Shown: positions 16,249 to 25,261, counted from the first letter of the stretch. The stretch: 48,053 bases of DNA from Deltaproteobacteria bacterium (GCA_029565915.1 JAKQNG010000334.1:1-48053), one strand, 5' to 3'. Made by a program: numbers and translations. The notes: generated by a model from the letters alone, not told the origin.

Positions 16249-17468
16249 GGGCCCGCGCACAGTCCCAGCGGGGCGTGGCCCTGTTGATGGTGATGATCGC
16301 CCTCGCCATCCTCACGGTGATGACCGCCGACTTCATGGAGAGCAACGAAACCCGGCTCATGACCGCCGTCAACCACCGGGACGCGGTGCAGGCCGAATAC
16401 CTGGCCAGAAGCGGCATCAACCTGTCGCGGCTGCTGCTCAGCGTGCAGTCCATGCCGGGTTTTGAAAAGGCGATGAACTTTCCCTTCTGGGAATATGCGG
16501 ACATGATGCTGGAGCCCTTTGCCTCCAGCGAGGGCGCGGGCATGATGGAAGAGCTGCTGGGGGTCAGCATGGCCGACACCACCGGGCTGGGGCTTCCGGA
16601 GGGCCACGAATTCTCGGTCACCATCGTGGACGAGGAGAGCAAGATCAACATCAACATGGGGGCGGATGCCACCAGGGAAGAGCGGCGCCTGACGCTGGTG
16701 CAGAACCTCTCCACCCTCATGGAACCCGAGATGTACGACGACGTGTTCAAGGGAAAGGATTACCGGGACGAGGTGGAGCGGGAGGATGTGGTGAAGGAGA
16801 TGGTCGATTTCATCGACGGCGATGCGGACCAGTTTCTGGAGGCCTCCGGCGAGGAGGACTACTACTCGTCGCTGGAACCGGAATACCGGCGGAAGAACGC
16901 GCCCTTTGACAGCCTGCAGGAACTGCATCTGGTCCACGGCGTGGGCGACGACTTCTGGAGCGCCTTTGTGGAACCCGACGCGGAAGACCCGAAGTCCCGG
17001 GTGCTGACCGTGTGGGGCAACGCGCGCATCAACGTGAATACAGCCCCCGCGGCGGTGCTTCTGTCGTCCCTGTGCATGCTGGCCATCGACGAGCAGGGCA
17101 ACAATCCGTGCATGGACCTGAACACGAGGGAGAATCTAGCGAATATTCTGCAGGCCCACCTGGTGCTGCGCACCCTCTTGCCGGTGTCCAACGTCAAGGA
17201 ATTCATGCAGCGGGTGAACGGCGGCGATCCCCTCATGCTGCTCATCGATCCGTCGATTGTGCCGTTTCCCGTGCAGGGAAACCGGGCATCGGAGCTGTTC
17301 ATGACAAAGAGCCAGGTGTTTTCCATTTATGCAGAGGGCACCGTGGGCAATGTGACCCGTCGCATCCATGCGGTGGTGGACACGGAACCGAAAATTGCGG
17401 ACATCATCGACCCGACCCAGTCGCTCACCGCTGCCGGGGGACGGATTCTTTACTGGAGGCAGGAATAG
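16245..17468 (+). CDS. gspK: Type II secretion tip pseudopilin GspK
   Basis: The N-terminus QRGVALLMVMIALAILTVMT is the GspK form of the prepilin segment, without the Glu5 found in other pseudopilins. A helical domain follows, with AEYLARSGINLSRLL and FIDGDAD, then WGNARINVNTAPAAVL, typical of GspK helix-hairpin-helix-like regions. 407 residues, somewhat longer than enterobacterial GspK. It caps the pseudopilus. It is coupled to gspJ by ATGA. Confidence 0.9.
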   Translation: MRARAQSQRGVALLMVMIALAILTVMTADFMESNETRLMTAVNHRDAVQAEYLARSGINLSRLLLSVQSMPGFEKAMNFPFWEYADMMLEPFASSEGAGMMEELLGVSMADTTGLGLPEGHEFSVTIVDEESKININMGADATREERRLTLVQNLSTLMEPEMYDDVFKGKDYRDEVEREDVVKEMVDFIDGDADQFLEASGEEDYYSSLEPEYRRKNAPFDSLQELHLVHGVGDDFWSAFVEPDAEDPKSRVLTVWGNARINVNTAPAAVLLSSLCMLAIDEQGNNPCMDLNTRENLANILQAHLVLRTLLPVSNVKEFMQRVNGGDPLMLLIDPSIVPFPVQGNRASELFMTKSQVFSIYAEGTVGNVTRRIHAVVDTEPKIADIIDPTQSLTAAGGRILYWRQE

Positions 17469-17469
17469 C

Positions 17470-19041
17470 ATGACCCAGCATTTCATCGGGCTCGATCTGG
17501 GAAGCCATGCGGTCAAGGCCGTGGTGGTCAAACAGGGACTGCGCAGCGGCGAGGTGATCCGCTTCGACGCGGAGCCCACCGGCGGCGACGACAAAGGCAA
17601 CAGCACCCCCGGCGACATCGTGGCCGCGGCCGGCCGGCTCATTTCGCGCATCAACATTCCCGACGCATCCATTTTCTGCTGCGTGTCCGGCGAACACGTG
17701 TCCGTGCACCGGATTTCACTGCCCCTGAGTGCCGCCAAGCGCGCGCGGGACGTGATGGCCTTCGAGCTCGACGATCGCCTGCCCTATGCGGTGGAAGACG
17801 CGATGTTCGATTTTGTGGAGCAGAAACGGGAGGCGGATGCGGTTGTGTACACCGTGGCCTGCGTGTCCGCGGAACGCCTCCGGAGCCTTGTGGAAGGGCT
17901 GCAGGGCGTGGGTATCGATCCGGCGGAAATCACCATGTCGCCCCTGTGTTACGGCCCGTATCTCGAAGAAATCGGCGCCGTCAGCGCACCGTCGGCCATT
18001 CTGGATCTGGGCCACAACCGCACCAACCTGGTCATTGCCGGTGATGCGGTGACAACCGCCCGTACCCTTCTGCGGGGCGGTCGGGAGCTGACCCTGGCCC
18101 TTTCGGAGGAGGGACATGTCGATTATGCCACGGCGCAGAAATACAAGGAGCAGGCCGGCCTGTCGGGAAAAGTGGGCGAGGTGCTGCGGGATCGGATGAA
18201 CTCCCTGTGCCGCGAAATCGCCCAGACCTTCAACGGCCATCTCGCCAACGGCGGACAACCCGTGCAGCAGCTGCTGATCTGCGGCGGCGGCGCCCGGATG
18301 CCCGGACTGGATGCCCATCTGCAGGAGGTGCTCGGCATTCCCGTGTCCCTGTACCGGGCGCCCGTGTACCGGCACGGCGTGGAAACCTTCGATGCCATGC
18401 TGGCGCCGGAGCTGGCCGTGCTGGCCTCCTGTCTGGCGGGCACGGGGCTGGTGCCGAAGACCCGGCGGTTCAACCTGCGCCACGGGGCGTTTGCCTGGAA
18501 GGGCGATACGGAGGGCGTGCGCCGGCGGATGATCCTGCTGGCCGCGTGTTTTCTCGGCATCATCGGCGCGTGGATTTTTTCGAGCGTCACGCATTACATG
18601 GCCGTCTCCGCCCAGGCGGAGGTGGTGCGCCGGCAACTGGAGAAGGAAACCACCCGCGTGCTGAAAGAGCCCGTCACCAGCCGGACCGTTATCGAGGGCC
18701 GGATGATGCCCAAAGAAGAGACCCGCACGCCTATTCCGAAGCGGGACGCCTTTGAAGTGCTGGTGGAGCTGTCGAAGCGGATACCCGATTCGGTGGTGCA
18801 CGACATCGAGCAGCTCGAAATCCGCCAGCGGCAGGTGGTGATCCGGGGCCTTGTGAATCCGGCCCCGCAGGAAGGGGATGCGGAATTCGACGATGAAGAA
18901 GAAGATCTGTCGCCGACGGACCTGATTAAAAAAGAGCTGGCCGGGTTTGAAGAGTGTTTTACGTCGTTCAAGATTCCCAAGGTGCAGACCGTGGAGGAAC
19001 GCCAGCGGTATACAATGGAGATCGACAGCCGGTGTCCGTGA
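17470..19041 (+). CDS. gspL: Type II secretion inner-membrane protein GspL
   Basis: Links the GspE ATPase to the periplasmic parts. The start at ATG 17470 (GGAGGCAGGAATAGC just upstream) gives the actin/PilM-like N-terminus FIGLDLGSHAVKAVVVKQG. The cytoplasmic domain ends near residue 350, a membrane segment lies at about 355-375 (ILLAACFLGIIGAWIFSS), and a periplasmic domain with an acidic stretch (EFDDEEEDLSPTD) follows. 523 residues. It sits between gspK and gspM as expected. Confidence 0.92.
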   Translation: MTQHFIGLDLGSHAVKAVVVKQGLRSGEVIRFDAEPTGGDDKGNSTPGDIVAAAGRLISRINIPDASIFCCVSGEHVSVHRISLPLSAAKRARDVMAFELDDRLPYAVEDAMFDFVEQKREADAVVYTVACVSAERLRSLVEGLQGVGIDPAEITMSPLCYGPYLEEIGAVSAPSAILDLGHNRTNLVIAGDAVTTARTLLRGGRELTLALSEEGHVDYATAQKYKEQAGLSGKVGEVLRDRMNSLCREIAQTFNGHLANGGQPVQQLLICGGGARMPGLDAHLQEVLGIPVSLYRAPVYRHGVETFDAMLAPELAVLASCLAGTGLVPKTRRFNLRHGAFAWKGDTEGVRRRMILLAACFLGIIGAWIFSSVTHYMAVSAQAEVVRRQLEKETTRVLKEPVTSRTVIEGRMMPKEETRTPIPKRDAFEVLVELSKRIPDSVVHDIEQLEIRQRQVVIRGLVNPAPQEGDAEFDDEEEDLSPTDLIKKELAGFEECFTSFKIPKVQTVEERQRYTMEIDSRCP

Positions 19042-19078
19042 CGCAGGCCCGGTGCAGGGATAGAGGAGTGCAGTTGCA

Positions 19079-19669
19079 ATGTCATCGATTCTGAGAAATT
19101 TCATGGCCGGCCTGTCTCCAAGGGAGCGGCGGCTGGTTCTGGCCATGGCCGCGACGGCGGTTTTGCTGGCCTGTTTTCTGACGGGGTTTGTTCTGCACGG
19201 GGCCACCGCCGAACTGGAGGCGAAGTCCGCCGAGTGGACCGAACTGGTCAAGTTTGTGCGGATGATGGAGCCGAAGTACCTGGAATTGCAGGCCGCCGGT
19301 CCGGCGGTACAGAGCACCGGCAGGCCCACGCCCCTGCGCACGATGGTCGACAACATTGTCAAGCGGGTGGGCATTGACGAGCCCGATACCAAGGAACTGA
19401 ATGACAAGAACCATGCGAGCGGCTGGATTGAGCGCAGCGTGGACGTGTCGTTCCGCTCCATCCCGTTGAAGCCGCTGGTGGATTTCATGGAACAGGTGGA
19501 GGCCAACCGGCGGCAGTTTCCCATTGCCATTTCGCGGCTGGATATCCGGGACCTGAAGCAGGAGGAAAGTCTGTACCGGGTGGAGATGACCATTGCCACC
19601 TACGAGAAGTCCACCGGGGTGCTCGACAAAAACGGCAAACCGGTGGATGCGCGGGAGAGTCGGCCGTGA
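19079..19669 (+). CDS. gspM: Type II secretion inner-membrane protein GspM
   Basis: 196 residues: a short cytoplasmic tail with LSPRERRLVLAMAA, one membrane segment (about 20-40), a coiled coil and a small ferredoxin-like periplasmic domain with VDVSFRSIPLKPLVDFM. SPRERR before the membrane segment is the GspM signature. It partners GspL in the inner-membrane platform. It follows gspL by 37 bases with GAGGAG about 11 bases before its ATG, and overlaps gspN. Confidence 0.88.
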   Translation: MSSILRNFMAGLSPRERRLVLAMAATAVLLACFLTGFVLHGATAELEAKSAEWTELVKFVRMMEPKYLELQAAGPAVQSTGRPTPLRTMVDNIVKRVGIDEPDTKELNDKNHASGWIERSVDVSFRSIPLKPLVDFMEQVEANRRQFPIAISRLDIRDLKQEESLYRVEMTIATYEKSTGVLDKNGKPVDARESRP

Positions 19670-21210
19670 TGTCCCTGAAGTCGATATGGCAGTCGATATG
19701 GCAATGGGTGGAAGCCGTCCACATGAACCCCGGGTTCCGGCGGATTCTCAAAGGCGTTGGCTATCCGTTGTTCTTTTTTATCTGTTTCAGCTTTTTCCTG
19801 GGACTGACGTTTCCCGAGGAGCGGTTCATTCCCGCCGTGGAGAGCCAGTTGTCCGAGTTGCTCGGCCGGGACGTCACGGTGGGGGACATGTCCATCTCCC
19901 CGTTCGGTTCGATGATTCTGTCCGATGTGCAGGTGGAAATTCCCGTCGATGAGGAACAAACACCACGCGACGATGAATCCGGGGATGGTGGTGAGGAGGG
20001 CGACAGTGACGACGGCGCGCAGCAGAAGCCCGCGGTGGCGCCCCGCTACATGATTGATGAAGTGGACGTGGACGTGGGCATTTTTGCGCTGCTGCTGGGG
20101 CGACTCAGCGTGGACGTGGAAATGGATTTTCTGGGTGGGGTGGTGGAGATATCCTGGTCCGGTGCCATGCCCGGCGACGAGGAACCGGTTCCGGCCCCGA
20201 CCCCGGATGCGGCTGAACCGGACGGAGAGCCGGCGCGCGTGTCCCTGATCGCGACGGACTTGAACCTGTCGCAGTTTTTCGAGCTGCGGGAGTTTCTGCC
20301 ACTGCCCCTGCTGGGTACCATGAGCTTTGCGCTGGTGCTCGAAACGGAGACCGGCCGGTTCAAGGATGCGGCGGGCAGCTTTACGGTGGTCGGTCGGAAC
20401 CTGTCCCTGGGACAGGGCCAGACCCCGGTGGAAGTGATTGATGGCATGGGGCCCATGACCGTGGATGCTCTGGCCATCTCCTCCCTCGACATGGCCATGG
20501 AGGCGAAGGGAGGGGTGTGCACGTTCCGGGAATTCAAGCTGGTCTCCAACGATGTCGCCGTCACCGCCGAAGGCGATATCCGGTTTGCCGATCCCCTGTC
20601 GCGCAGCCACATCAACCTGTATTTCGCGTTCCGGCTGCTCGAAGGGTACGAGGCCAGGAGCGACCGGGCGAAGACGCTGGTGTCCATGATGCCCACGGCC
20701 CTTGCGTCGGCGCGGCGGTCCGACGGATCGTACGGCTACGCGTACACGGGACTGTTCAAGGATGCGAAGTTCCGTCCCCGGCGCACGTTCGGTGCGCGGG
20801 ACAGGCGGGGCGTGGCCGACGACGGGGACGGCCGCGGATCTTCCCGGCGACTGGGGATGCGTGCCATGCGCAATCGGGCGGAGGGTGGTCCGGTGCTGCC
20901 CGAGGTGCGTGACATGGATGCGGAAAAACAACGACTGCAGGCGGAAATGGATGCGGCCGCACGGGAGGCAGAGGCACGGGCGGAAGGGGACGACGCCGAA
21001 CTCGACGAAGAAACCATCGACGAAGCGGATCTGAAGGAGGAGTTGAACCGTCCGCCCAGCATCGCGGACATCGAGCAGCAGAAAGCCGACGCATCCGCCC
21101 GGGCCGCCGCGGCCGCTGCTGAAGCGAAGACGGCCATGCAGCAGCCGGACACGGAGGGCGTCGAATCGACCCCGGATACCGCCGCCGCAACCCCGGACAC
21201 GGCCCAGTAG
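19669..21210 (+). CDS. gspN: Type II secretion protein GspN, extended C-terminus
   Basis: The deltaproteobacterial GspN type: one N-terminal membrane segment (about 30-50) and a long periplasmic AsmA-like beta domain with LLGRDVTVGDMSISPFGSM. An acidic low-complexity insert (DDESGDGGEEGDSDDG) interrupts it near residue 105. The last 130 residues are charged and Ala-rich, probably helical or disordered, and absent from short GspN. ATG 19669 overlaps the gspM stop (TGATG); a GTG one codon upstream is possible. It ends the operon; no clear terminator was seen after 21210. Confidence 0.85.
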   Translation: MSLKSIWQSIWQWVEAVHMNPGFRRILKGVGYPLFFFICFSFFLGLTFPEERFIPAVESQLSELLGRDVTVGDMSISPFGSMILSDVQVEIPVDEEQTPRDDESGDGGEEGDSDDGAQQKPAVAPRYMIDEVDVDVGIFALLLGRLSVDVEMDFLGGVVEISWSGAMPGDEEPVPAPTPDAAEPDGEPARVSLIATDLNLSQFFELREFLPLPLLGTMSFALVLETETGRFKDAAGSFTVVGRNLSLGQGQTPVEVIDGMGPMTVDALAISSLDMAMEAKGGVCTFREFKLVSNDVAVTAEGDIRFADPLSRSHINLYFAFRLLEGYEARSDRAKTLVSMMPTALASARRSDGSYGYAYTGLFKDAKFRPRRTFGARDRRGVADDGDGRGSSRRLGMRAMRNRAEGGPVLPEVRDMDAEKQRLQAEMDAAAREAEARAEGDDAELDEETIDEADLKEELNRPPSIADIEQQKADASARAAAAAAEAKTAMQQPDTEGVESTPDTAAATPDTAQ

Positions 21211-21290
21211 TCCATAATATCTTTTTGTCCGCGCTTTTGACGGGACCGCTTTTTTGGGTACATTTGATTTGTTTTTGAAAAGAGGGTCGC

Positions 21291-22865
21291 GTGCAATTCA
21301 GACTTCAAACCAGAACACTCAGTTTTCGCGTATTCCTGATTGCCGCTGTGGCCGTGGCGGTTTTCAGCACGACGTTCACGATTGCATTTGCGTCGTATTT
21401 CGTGTCCGAGTCGGAAAAAAGCCTGGTGATGACCGCCGAGGCCATTGGCAATTTGCTGGCGGTCAACCTGACAGCCCCCATGGATTTTGCTGAAGTACTG
21501 GGGTCTACAGACATTTCCGAGGACGGCAATCTGCTGCTCAAGTCGGCGCTGGCGGACGACAACGTGGTGTATGCCCTGGTGGTGACACAGAGCGGAAGCG
21601 TGTTTGCAAAGGCTGGAAAGGTGCCCGAACACATTGTGCAGCGCTTCAAGAAGCAGGCGGACGGGAATTCCTATTTCATTGATCAGTTGGTGAATACGAA
21701 GACATCCATCCGGGGCGACAAGAAGGAGTACGGCAGTCTGTATCTGGGCCTGTCCCGGGAGCGGTTGAATGCGGCGGGCCAGGAGATTGTGGCCTACAGC
21801 ATTCCCGTGGCACTGGGACTCTCCACCCTGTTCATTGCCGGATTTTTTCTGCTGGTGTCCCGCCTCGTGGTACGCCCCGTCCAGGTGATTACGGGTCTGG
21901 TGCGTCGCATCGGCGAAGGGGACGTGCGTCAGATTGACGATGTGGTCCTCGGCACCAACACGACCGAAATTGTGGCGATGTTCGATGCCCTGCGGCAGAC
22001 CACGGACACCTTCCGGGAGAACCTGCGGGCCATCAGCACGGTGGTCACGGAGCTGAATGCCACCTCCGGGTTTCTGATGGAGGCCTCCGAAAAGCTGTCG
22101 GCAGCGGGCAACGAGCAGGCCACCGCTGTCAGCGAAACCACGGTCACCATTGAACAGGTCGAAAAGACCGGGCACGTGACGGCGCAGAACGCCAGGGACA
22201 TCCAGATGGACGCAGACCGGACCCGTGCCCTGTCCCGGGACGGCCTCGATGCGGTGGGGGATACCCGACGCCAGTTGCAGGAAATCGAAAAGCAGGTGGC
22301 CAACATCGTGGAGAGTTCCATTCAGCTCAATCAGCGGTTGACGGAAGTCGACCGGATTGTTGCATCGGTGGCGTCGGTGACCCAGCAGTCCCACACCCTG
22401 TCCATCAACGCGTCCATTGAGGCCGTGAAGGCCGGGGAAAAAGGGCTGGGGTTCGGCGTGGTGGCCCGCCAGATGCGGGATCTGTCACTGCAGTCGCGGG
22501 AGGCGACGGAGCAGGTGCGCAAGACCCTCACCGGCATTCAGGCGGGGATCGCGGTCATGCTGGCCACCACGGAGCAGGGACTCGCGGCGGTGAAGCAGGG
22601 CGTGGGCAGCATGGAGCGGACCGGCCAGTTGATTTCCCGGGTGGGCGAATCCATCGAAAAATCCACCGGCGCGGCGAGCACAATTGCCCACAACACCATG
22701 CAGCAGGCCACGGGCCTCGCCCAGACGGCCCGCGCCATGAACGAGATCACCGACGCCGCACGGCGGAACGTGGAGAGCATCGACTTTCTGCGGCGCAGCG
22801 GAAACGACCTGAAGGAACACGGCATTGCCATGCAGGCACTGGTGGACCTCTTCCGCATTGAGTAA
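21291..22865 (+). CDS. Methyl-accepting chemotaxis-type receptor with CHASE8-like sensor
   Basis: 524 residues. A first membrane segment (about 13-38), a periplasmic domain of about 130 residues, a second segment (about 168-192), a HAMP domain (about 193-245) and a cytoplasmic signalling coiled coil follow in order. The hairpin tip reads HTLSINASIEAVKAGEKG then FGVVARQMRDLS, close to the chemoreceptor consensus though with Val-Lys where Ala-Arg is usual. The periplasmic part (AEAIGNLLAVNLTAPMDF, ALVVTQSGSVFAKAG) resembles CHASE8, the domain found in YfiN. GTG start. A YfiR-like gene converges from the other side 13 bases away, suggesting a sensory pair. Output may be motility or another chemosensory pathway. 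Confidence 0.85.
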   Translation: MQFRLQTRTLSFRVFLIAAVAVAVFSTTFTIAFASYFVSESEKSLVMTAEAIGNLLAVNLTAPMDFAEVLGSTDISEDGNLLLKSALADDNVVYALVVTQSGSVFAKAGKVPEHIVQRFKKQADGNSYFIDQLVNTKTSIRGDKKEYGSLYLGLSRERLNAAGQEIVAYSIPVALGLSTLFIAGFFLLVSRLVVRPVQVITGLVRRIGEGDVRQIDDVVLGTNTTEIVAMFDALRQTTDTFRENLRAISTVVTELNATSGFLMEASEKLSAAGNEQATAVSETTVTIEQVEKTGHVTAQNARDIQMDADRTRALSRDGLDAVGDTRRQLQEIEKQVANIVESSIQLNQRLTEVDRIVASVASVTQQSHTLSINASIEAVKAGEKGLGFGVVARQMRDLSLQSREATEQVRKTLTGIQAGIAVMLATTEQGLAAVKQGVGSMERTGQLISRVGESIEKSTGAASTIAHNTMQQATGLAQTARAMNEITDAARRNVESIDFLRRSGNDLKEHGIAMQALVDLFRIE

Positions 22866-22878
22866 TTGAAAAATCCGC

Positions 22879-23436
22879 TCAGATGACTTTTGCGAGCTTG
22901 AGGAATTGGGCCGAGAGGGCCAGACCCTGTTCGACGCTCTTTTTCAGGTTAACGATGATCTGGGGCTTTCCGGCGGCGATGGTGATGCCGATGGCCGCGC
23001 CTTTCCGGGCGATGGGCTCGCTGCCGGCCAGGACGGGAATCTTTCTGGTGGACCCGAGGGTGAGGGCCGCGTCGATGGTTCCCTGGGCGCTGTTTTCGGG
23101 CAGATAGATGACGTGGACGCCCGGTTTGGCAACCGCGCCGGCCAGCTCACCCGCAGTCAGGGTGTCGACGGTCACCTTTTTTCCGCCAACACTGGCCCCG
23201 GAAATTGTGGCAAATCCCGCGGTGATGTCGGCCTTCTGGCCCGACGTGGCCCCATCCAGGACGACGTGGATGACAAGGTTCTTGTCCGATCTGCCCGGAA
23301 TGCCGCTGTCGTAGGAGAGGGCTTTCAGGAAGATGGCCGCCTGCAGCTTGACGTCCACGCCGGTCGCATAAACCGGCACAGCGAATGTCGCGAATACGAT
23401 GAGAACGAGAAGACTTGTCTGGAAGGTGCGTTTCAT
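22879..23436 (-). CDS. YfiR-like periplasmic protein (DUF4154 type)
   Basis: 185 residues. ATG 23436 starts a signal peptide (LLVLIVFATFAVPVYA). The mature part has the YfiR pattern: VKLQAAIFLKALSYD at the start, a central Rossmann-like half ending VHVIYLPEN, the ITIAAGKPQIIVNLKKS strand and a terminal helix AQFLKLAKVI. In Pseudomonas, YfiR binds the periplasmic CHASE8 domain of YfiN and represses it. Here the neighbour with a CHASE8-like domain is a chemoreceptor, so a repressor or ligand-adaptor role is inferred. No disulfide Cys pair is visible in the mature protein. Confidence 0.78.
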   Translation of the reverse strand: MKRTFQTSLLVLIVFATFAVPVYATGVDVKLQAAIFLKALSYDSGIPGRSDKNLVIHVVLDGATSGQKADITAGFATISGASVGGKKVTVDTLTAGELAGAVAKPGVHVIYLPENSAQGTIDAALTLGSTRKIPVLAGSEPIARKGAAIGITIAAGKPQIIVNLKKSVEQGLALSAQFLKLAKVI

Positions 23437-23587
23437 TCTGCTCAACTGTAGCACCGAACATGGTGCGGTCAAAATGTTTCCAAGGGTTCGGACGGCGCAG
23501 AACGAACAGCTATTCAAAAATAATCAGCGCGTCCAGAGGGACGATGGTGCAATTGTCATCCGCTTGCCTCCGTGATAGGTTCACCCC

Positions 23588-24055
23588 ATGCGATTCTTTC
23601 CATTTCTGTTGATGCTCCTGGTCGCCATGCCCGCCTGTCGAGATGAAGATCCCTTTTGCCATGATGGATATTGCGGATGTGGTGGTCGACCCGACTGCCC
23701 CATGGATTGCGGAGAGGTTGACGGCTGCGTCATGGATTGCGGGGATGCGGATATCTGCGACACCCGCTGTGAAGACGGGTGCTCCGTCGATTGCCGGAGC
23801 GCGTCCGAGTGCTTTCACGTCTGTGACGAGGCCTGCAGCCTCTACTGTGACTCCGTCGGGAGCTGCACCGGGTTCATCGGCGACGCAAGCGTGGCCACCT
23901 GTACCAGCTTCGGCGCCTGCGCGATCACCTGTTCGGGAAGCTGCAAGGTGAATTGTTACGGTTGCGACGTGATCTGTGCGGACGGAAATGCGCCTGCGGA
24001 ATGCCCCGGTGGGGGCGCATACATCTGCGGGGACGGGGATTGTGCGTGGCAGTGA
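23588..24055 (+). CDS. Cysteine-rich lipoprotein of unknown function
   Basis: 155 residues with lipobox MPAC (Cys17) and 27 cysteines counting that one. The middle is a tandem pattern of C-x3-C units spaced by three or five residues (CPMDC, CVMDC, CDTRC, CSVDC, CFHVC, CSLYC and on), rich in Asp. This suggests a disulfide-stacked, possibly solenoid-like periplasmic or surface protein, or metal binding. I do not recognise a family. The start is fixed by the signal peptide; no strong Shine-Dalgarno is present. It heads the lipoprotein island and precedes the GH16-type gene by 78 bases. Confidence 0.75.
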   Translation: MRFFPFLLMLLVAMPACRDEDPFCHDGYCGCGGRPDCPMDCGEVDGCVMDCGDADICDTRCEDGCSVDCRSASECFHVCDEACSLYCDSVGSCTGFIGDASVATCTSFGACAITCSGSCKVNCYGCDVICADGNAPAECPGGGAYICGDGDCAWQ

Positions 24056-24133
24056 CGAGGGAGGCATACGATTCAAGGGAAAAAATCACCGATTGGTGCG
24101 AACAGTGACCACCGGATGTTTCAGGAGGTTGAA

Positions 24134-25261
24134 ATGAGAACAATCATGATTGCGACAGTATGGATGTGGCTGTTGAGTGCCTGCGGCGGAAATGATTCGT
24201 CCGGTTCTGATATCGACACGGACAGCGACTCCGATTCGGACAGTGATTCCGATTCGGACAGTGATTCCGATTCGGACAGTGATTCCGATTCGGACAGTGA
24301 CAGCGATTCCGATTCGGACGGGGACAGCGATTCCGACACGGACAGCGATTCCGACACGGACAGCGATTCCGACACGGACAGCGATTCCGACACGGACACC
24401 GATAGCGACACGGACACGGACAGCGACACGGACACGGATACGGACACCGACACCGACACGGACACCGACACCGACACCGACACGGACACCGACACGCCGG
24501 GTGTTCTGAGCATCATCTGCAAGAAGGAGAGCGACCACGGTGCGCAGTACACCTCCGGACGGATCAACAGCGAGTTCGCGGTGCCCAATGATCCGGGGAC
24601 CACGGCGGAAGCGCGGGTGAAAATGGCCGCGAAGCGCTGCAGCCATGCCGATCCCTTTGCCAACGGCACCTGGCCGGCGGTGTGGATGCTCGGCGGCGAT
24701 TCCTCCGAGCAGGGATACGGCGGAGGGGTGGCGTGGCCCGGATGCGGCGAAATCGACATCAACGAGTGGCTGGGGTCCGATTCAAATCACTACCAGACCA
24801 ATCAGTGGGGAACGCCCAATTTTACTGTGGATCACAATTCGCCCGCTGTGGTGAACTATCCGGCGGGCGGCGGTCCCGAGGAATGGCATGTGTACGGGGT
24901 ACGGTTCAACGGCGACACGATTACCTACACGTTTGACGGCGCGGACCAGGCCACGAAGACCTATGACGACGCCGATTCCCACACTCACCGGATTATCCTC
25001 AATATGGCCATCGGCGGCGATATGGGCGGCACCATTGCCGGCGATTTCGACGAGGACATGATTCAGATCGACTGGGTGCGGGTGAAGGACAGCGGCGGCA
25101 ACCTGTTGTGGTCCGACGAGATGGACAGTGAAACCTATACAAAGGCCAACTGGTTTACCTTTGTGGGCATGGCTTACAACAACGAAGCCCAGTACTACAC
25201 CAACTGGGAAGCCGACAATTTTGAGTGGCACACCGACCTCACCCGCGGCGAGTGCAACTAG
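24134..25261 (+). CDS. GH16-type beta-glucanase lipoprotein with circularly permuted order
   Basis: Predicted to hydrolyse beta-1,3 or mixed-linkage glucans outside the cell. ATG 24134 follows AGGAGG; lipobox LLSAC (Cys17); an Asp-Ser/Asp-Thr linker runs to about residue 120. The catalytic signature EIDINE is present with Glu206, Asp208 and Glu211. The domain opens directly with LSIICKKE and YTSGRI, which in ordinary GH16 proteins come after about 60 residues. The missing N-terminal segment ([18 protein letters not shown]) appears instead at residues 324-365, after the strand that usually ends the domain. This is the order of a circular permutant, as known for a Fibrobacter succinogenes glucanase. 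375 residues. Confidence 0.88.
   Translation: MRTIMIATVWMWLLSACGGNDSSGSDIDTDSDSDSDSDSDSDSDSDSDSDSDSDSDSDSDSDGDSDSDTDSDSDTDSDSDTDSDSDTDTDSDTDTDSDTDTDTDTDTDTDTDTDTDTDTDTPGVLSIICKKESDHGAQYTSGRINSEFAVPNDPGTTAEARVKMAAKRCSHADPFANGTWPAVWMLGGDSSEQGYGGGVAWPGCGEIDINEWLGSDSNHYQTNQWGTPNFTVDHNSPAVVNYPAGGGPEEWHVYGVRFNGDTITYTFDGADQATKTYDDADSHTHRIILNMAIGGDMGGTIAGDFDEDMIQIDWVRVKDSGGNLLWSDEMDSETYTKANWFTFVGMAYNNEAQYYTNWEADNFEWHTDLTRGECN
24221..24394 (+). repeat. 18-bp tandem repeats in the GH16 linker
   Basis: Three identical copies of GACAGTGATTCCGATTCG lie at 24239-24292, preceded by a near copy at 24221. Four identical copies of GACAGCGATTCCGACACG lie at 24323-24394. Each unit encodes Asp-Ser-Asp-Ser-Asp-Ser or Asp-Ser-Asp-Ser-Asp-Thr. 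Perfect in-frame copies make gain or loss of units by slippage likely, changing linker length without a frameshift. Confidence 0.9.

Noticed and set aside
21211-21290. Terminator after gspN
   Set aside because: T runs are present (CTTTTTG, CTTTTTTG) but no convincing stem precedes them.
23553-23587. Promoter TTGTCA with a -10 near 23575 for the Cys-rich gene
   Set aside because: The -10 candidates match only about half the consensus and would leave almost no room before the ATG; the evidence is too thin.
24221-24394. CRISPR-like array from regularly spaced repeats
   Set aside because: Units are 18 bases with no spacers, stay in frame and encode Asp-Ser; no cas genes are present.
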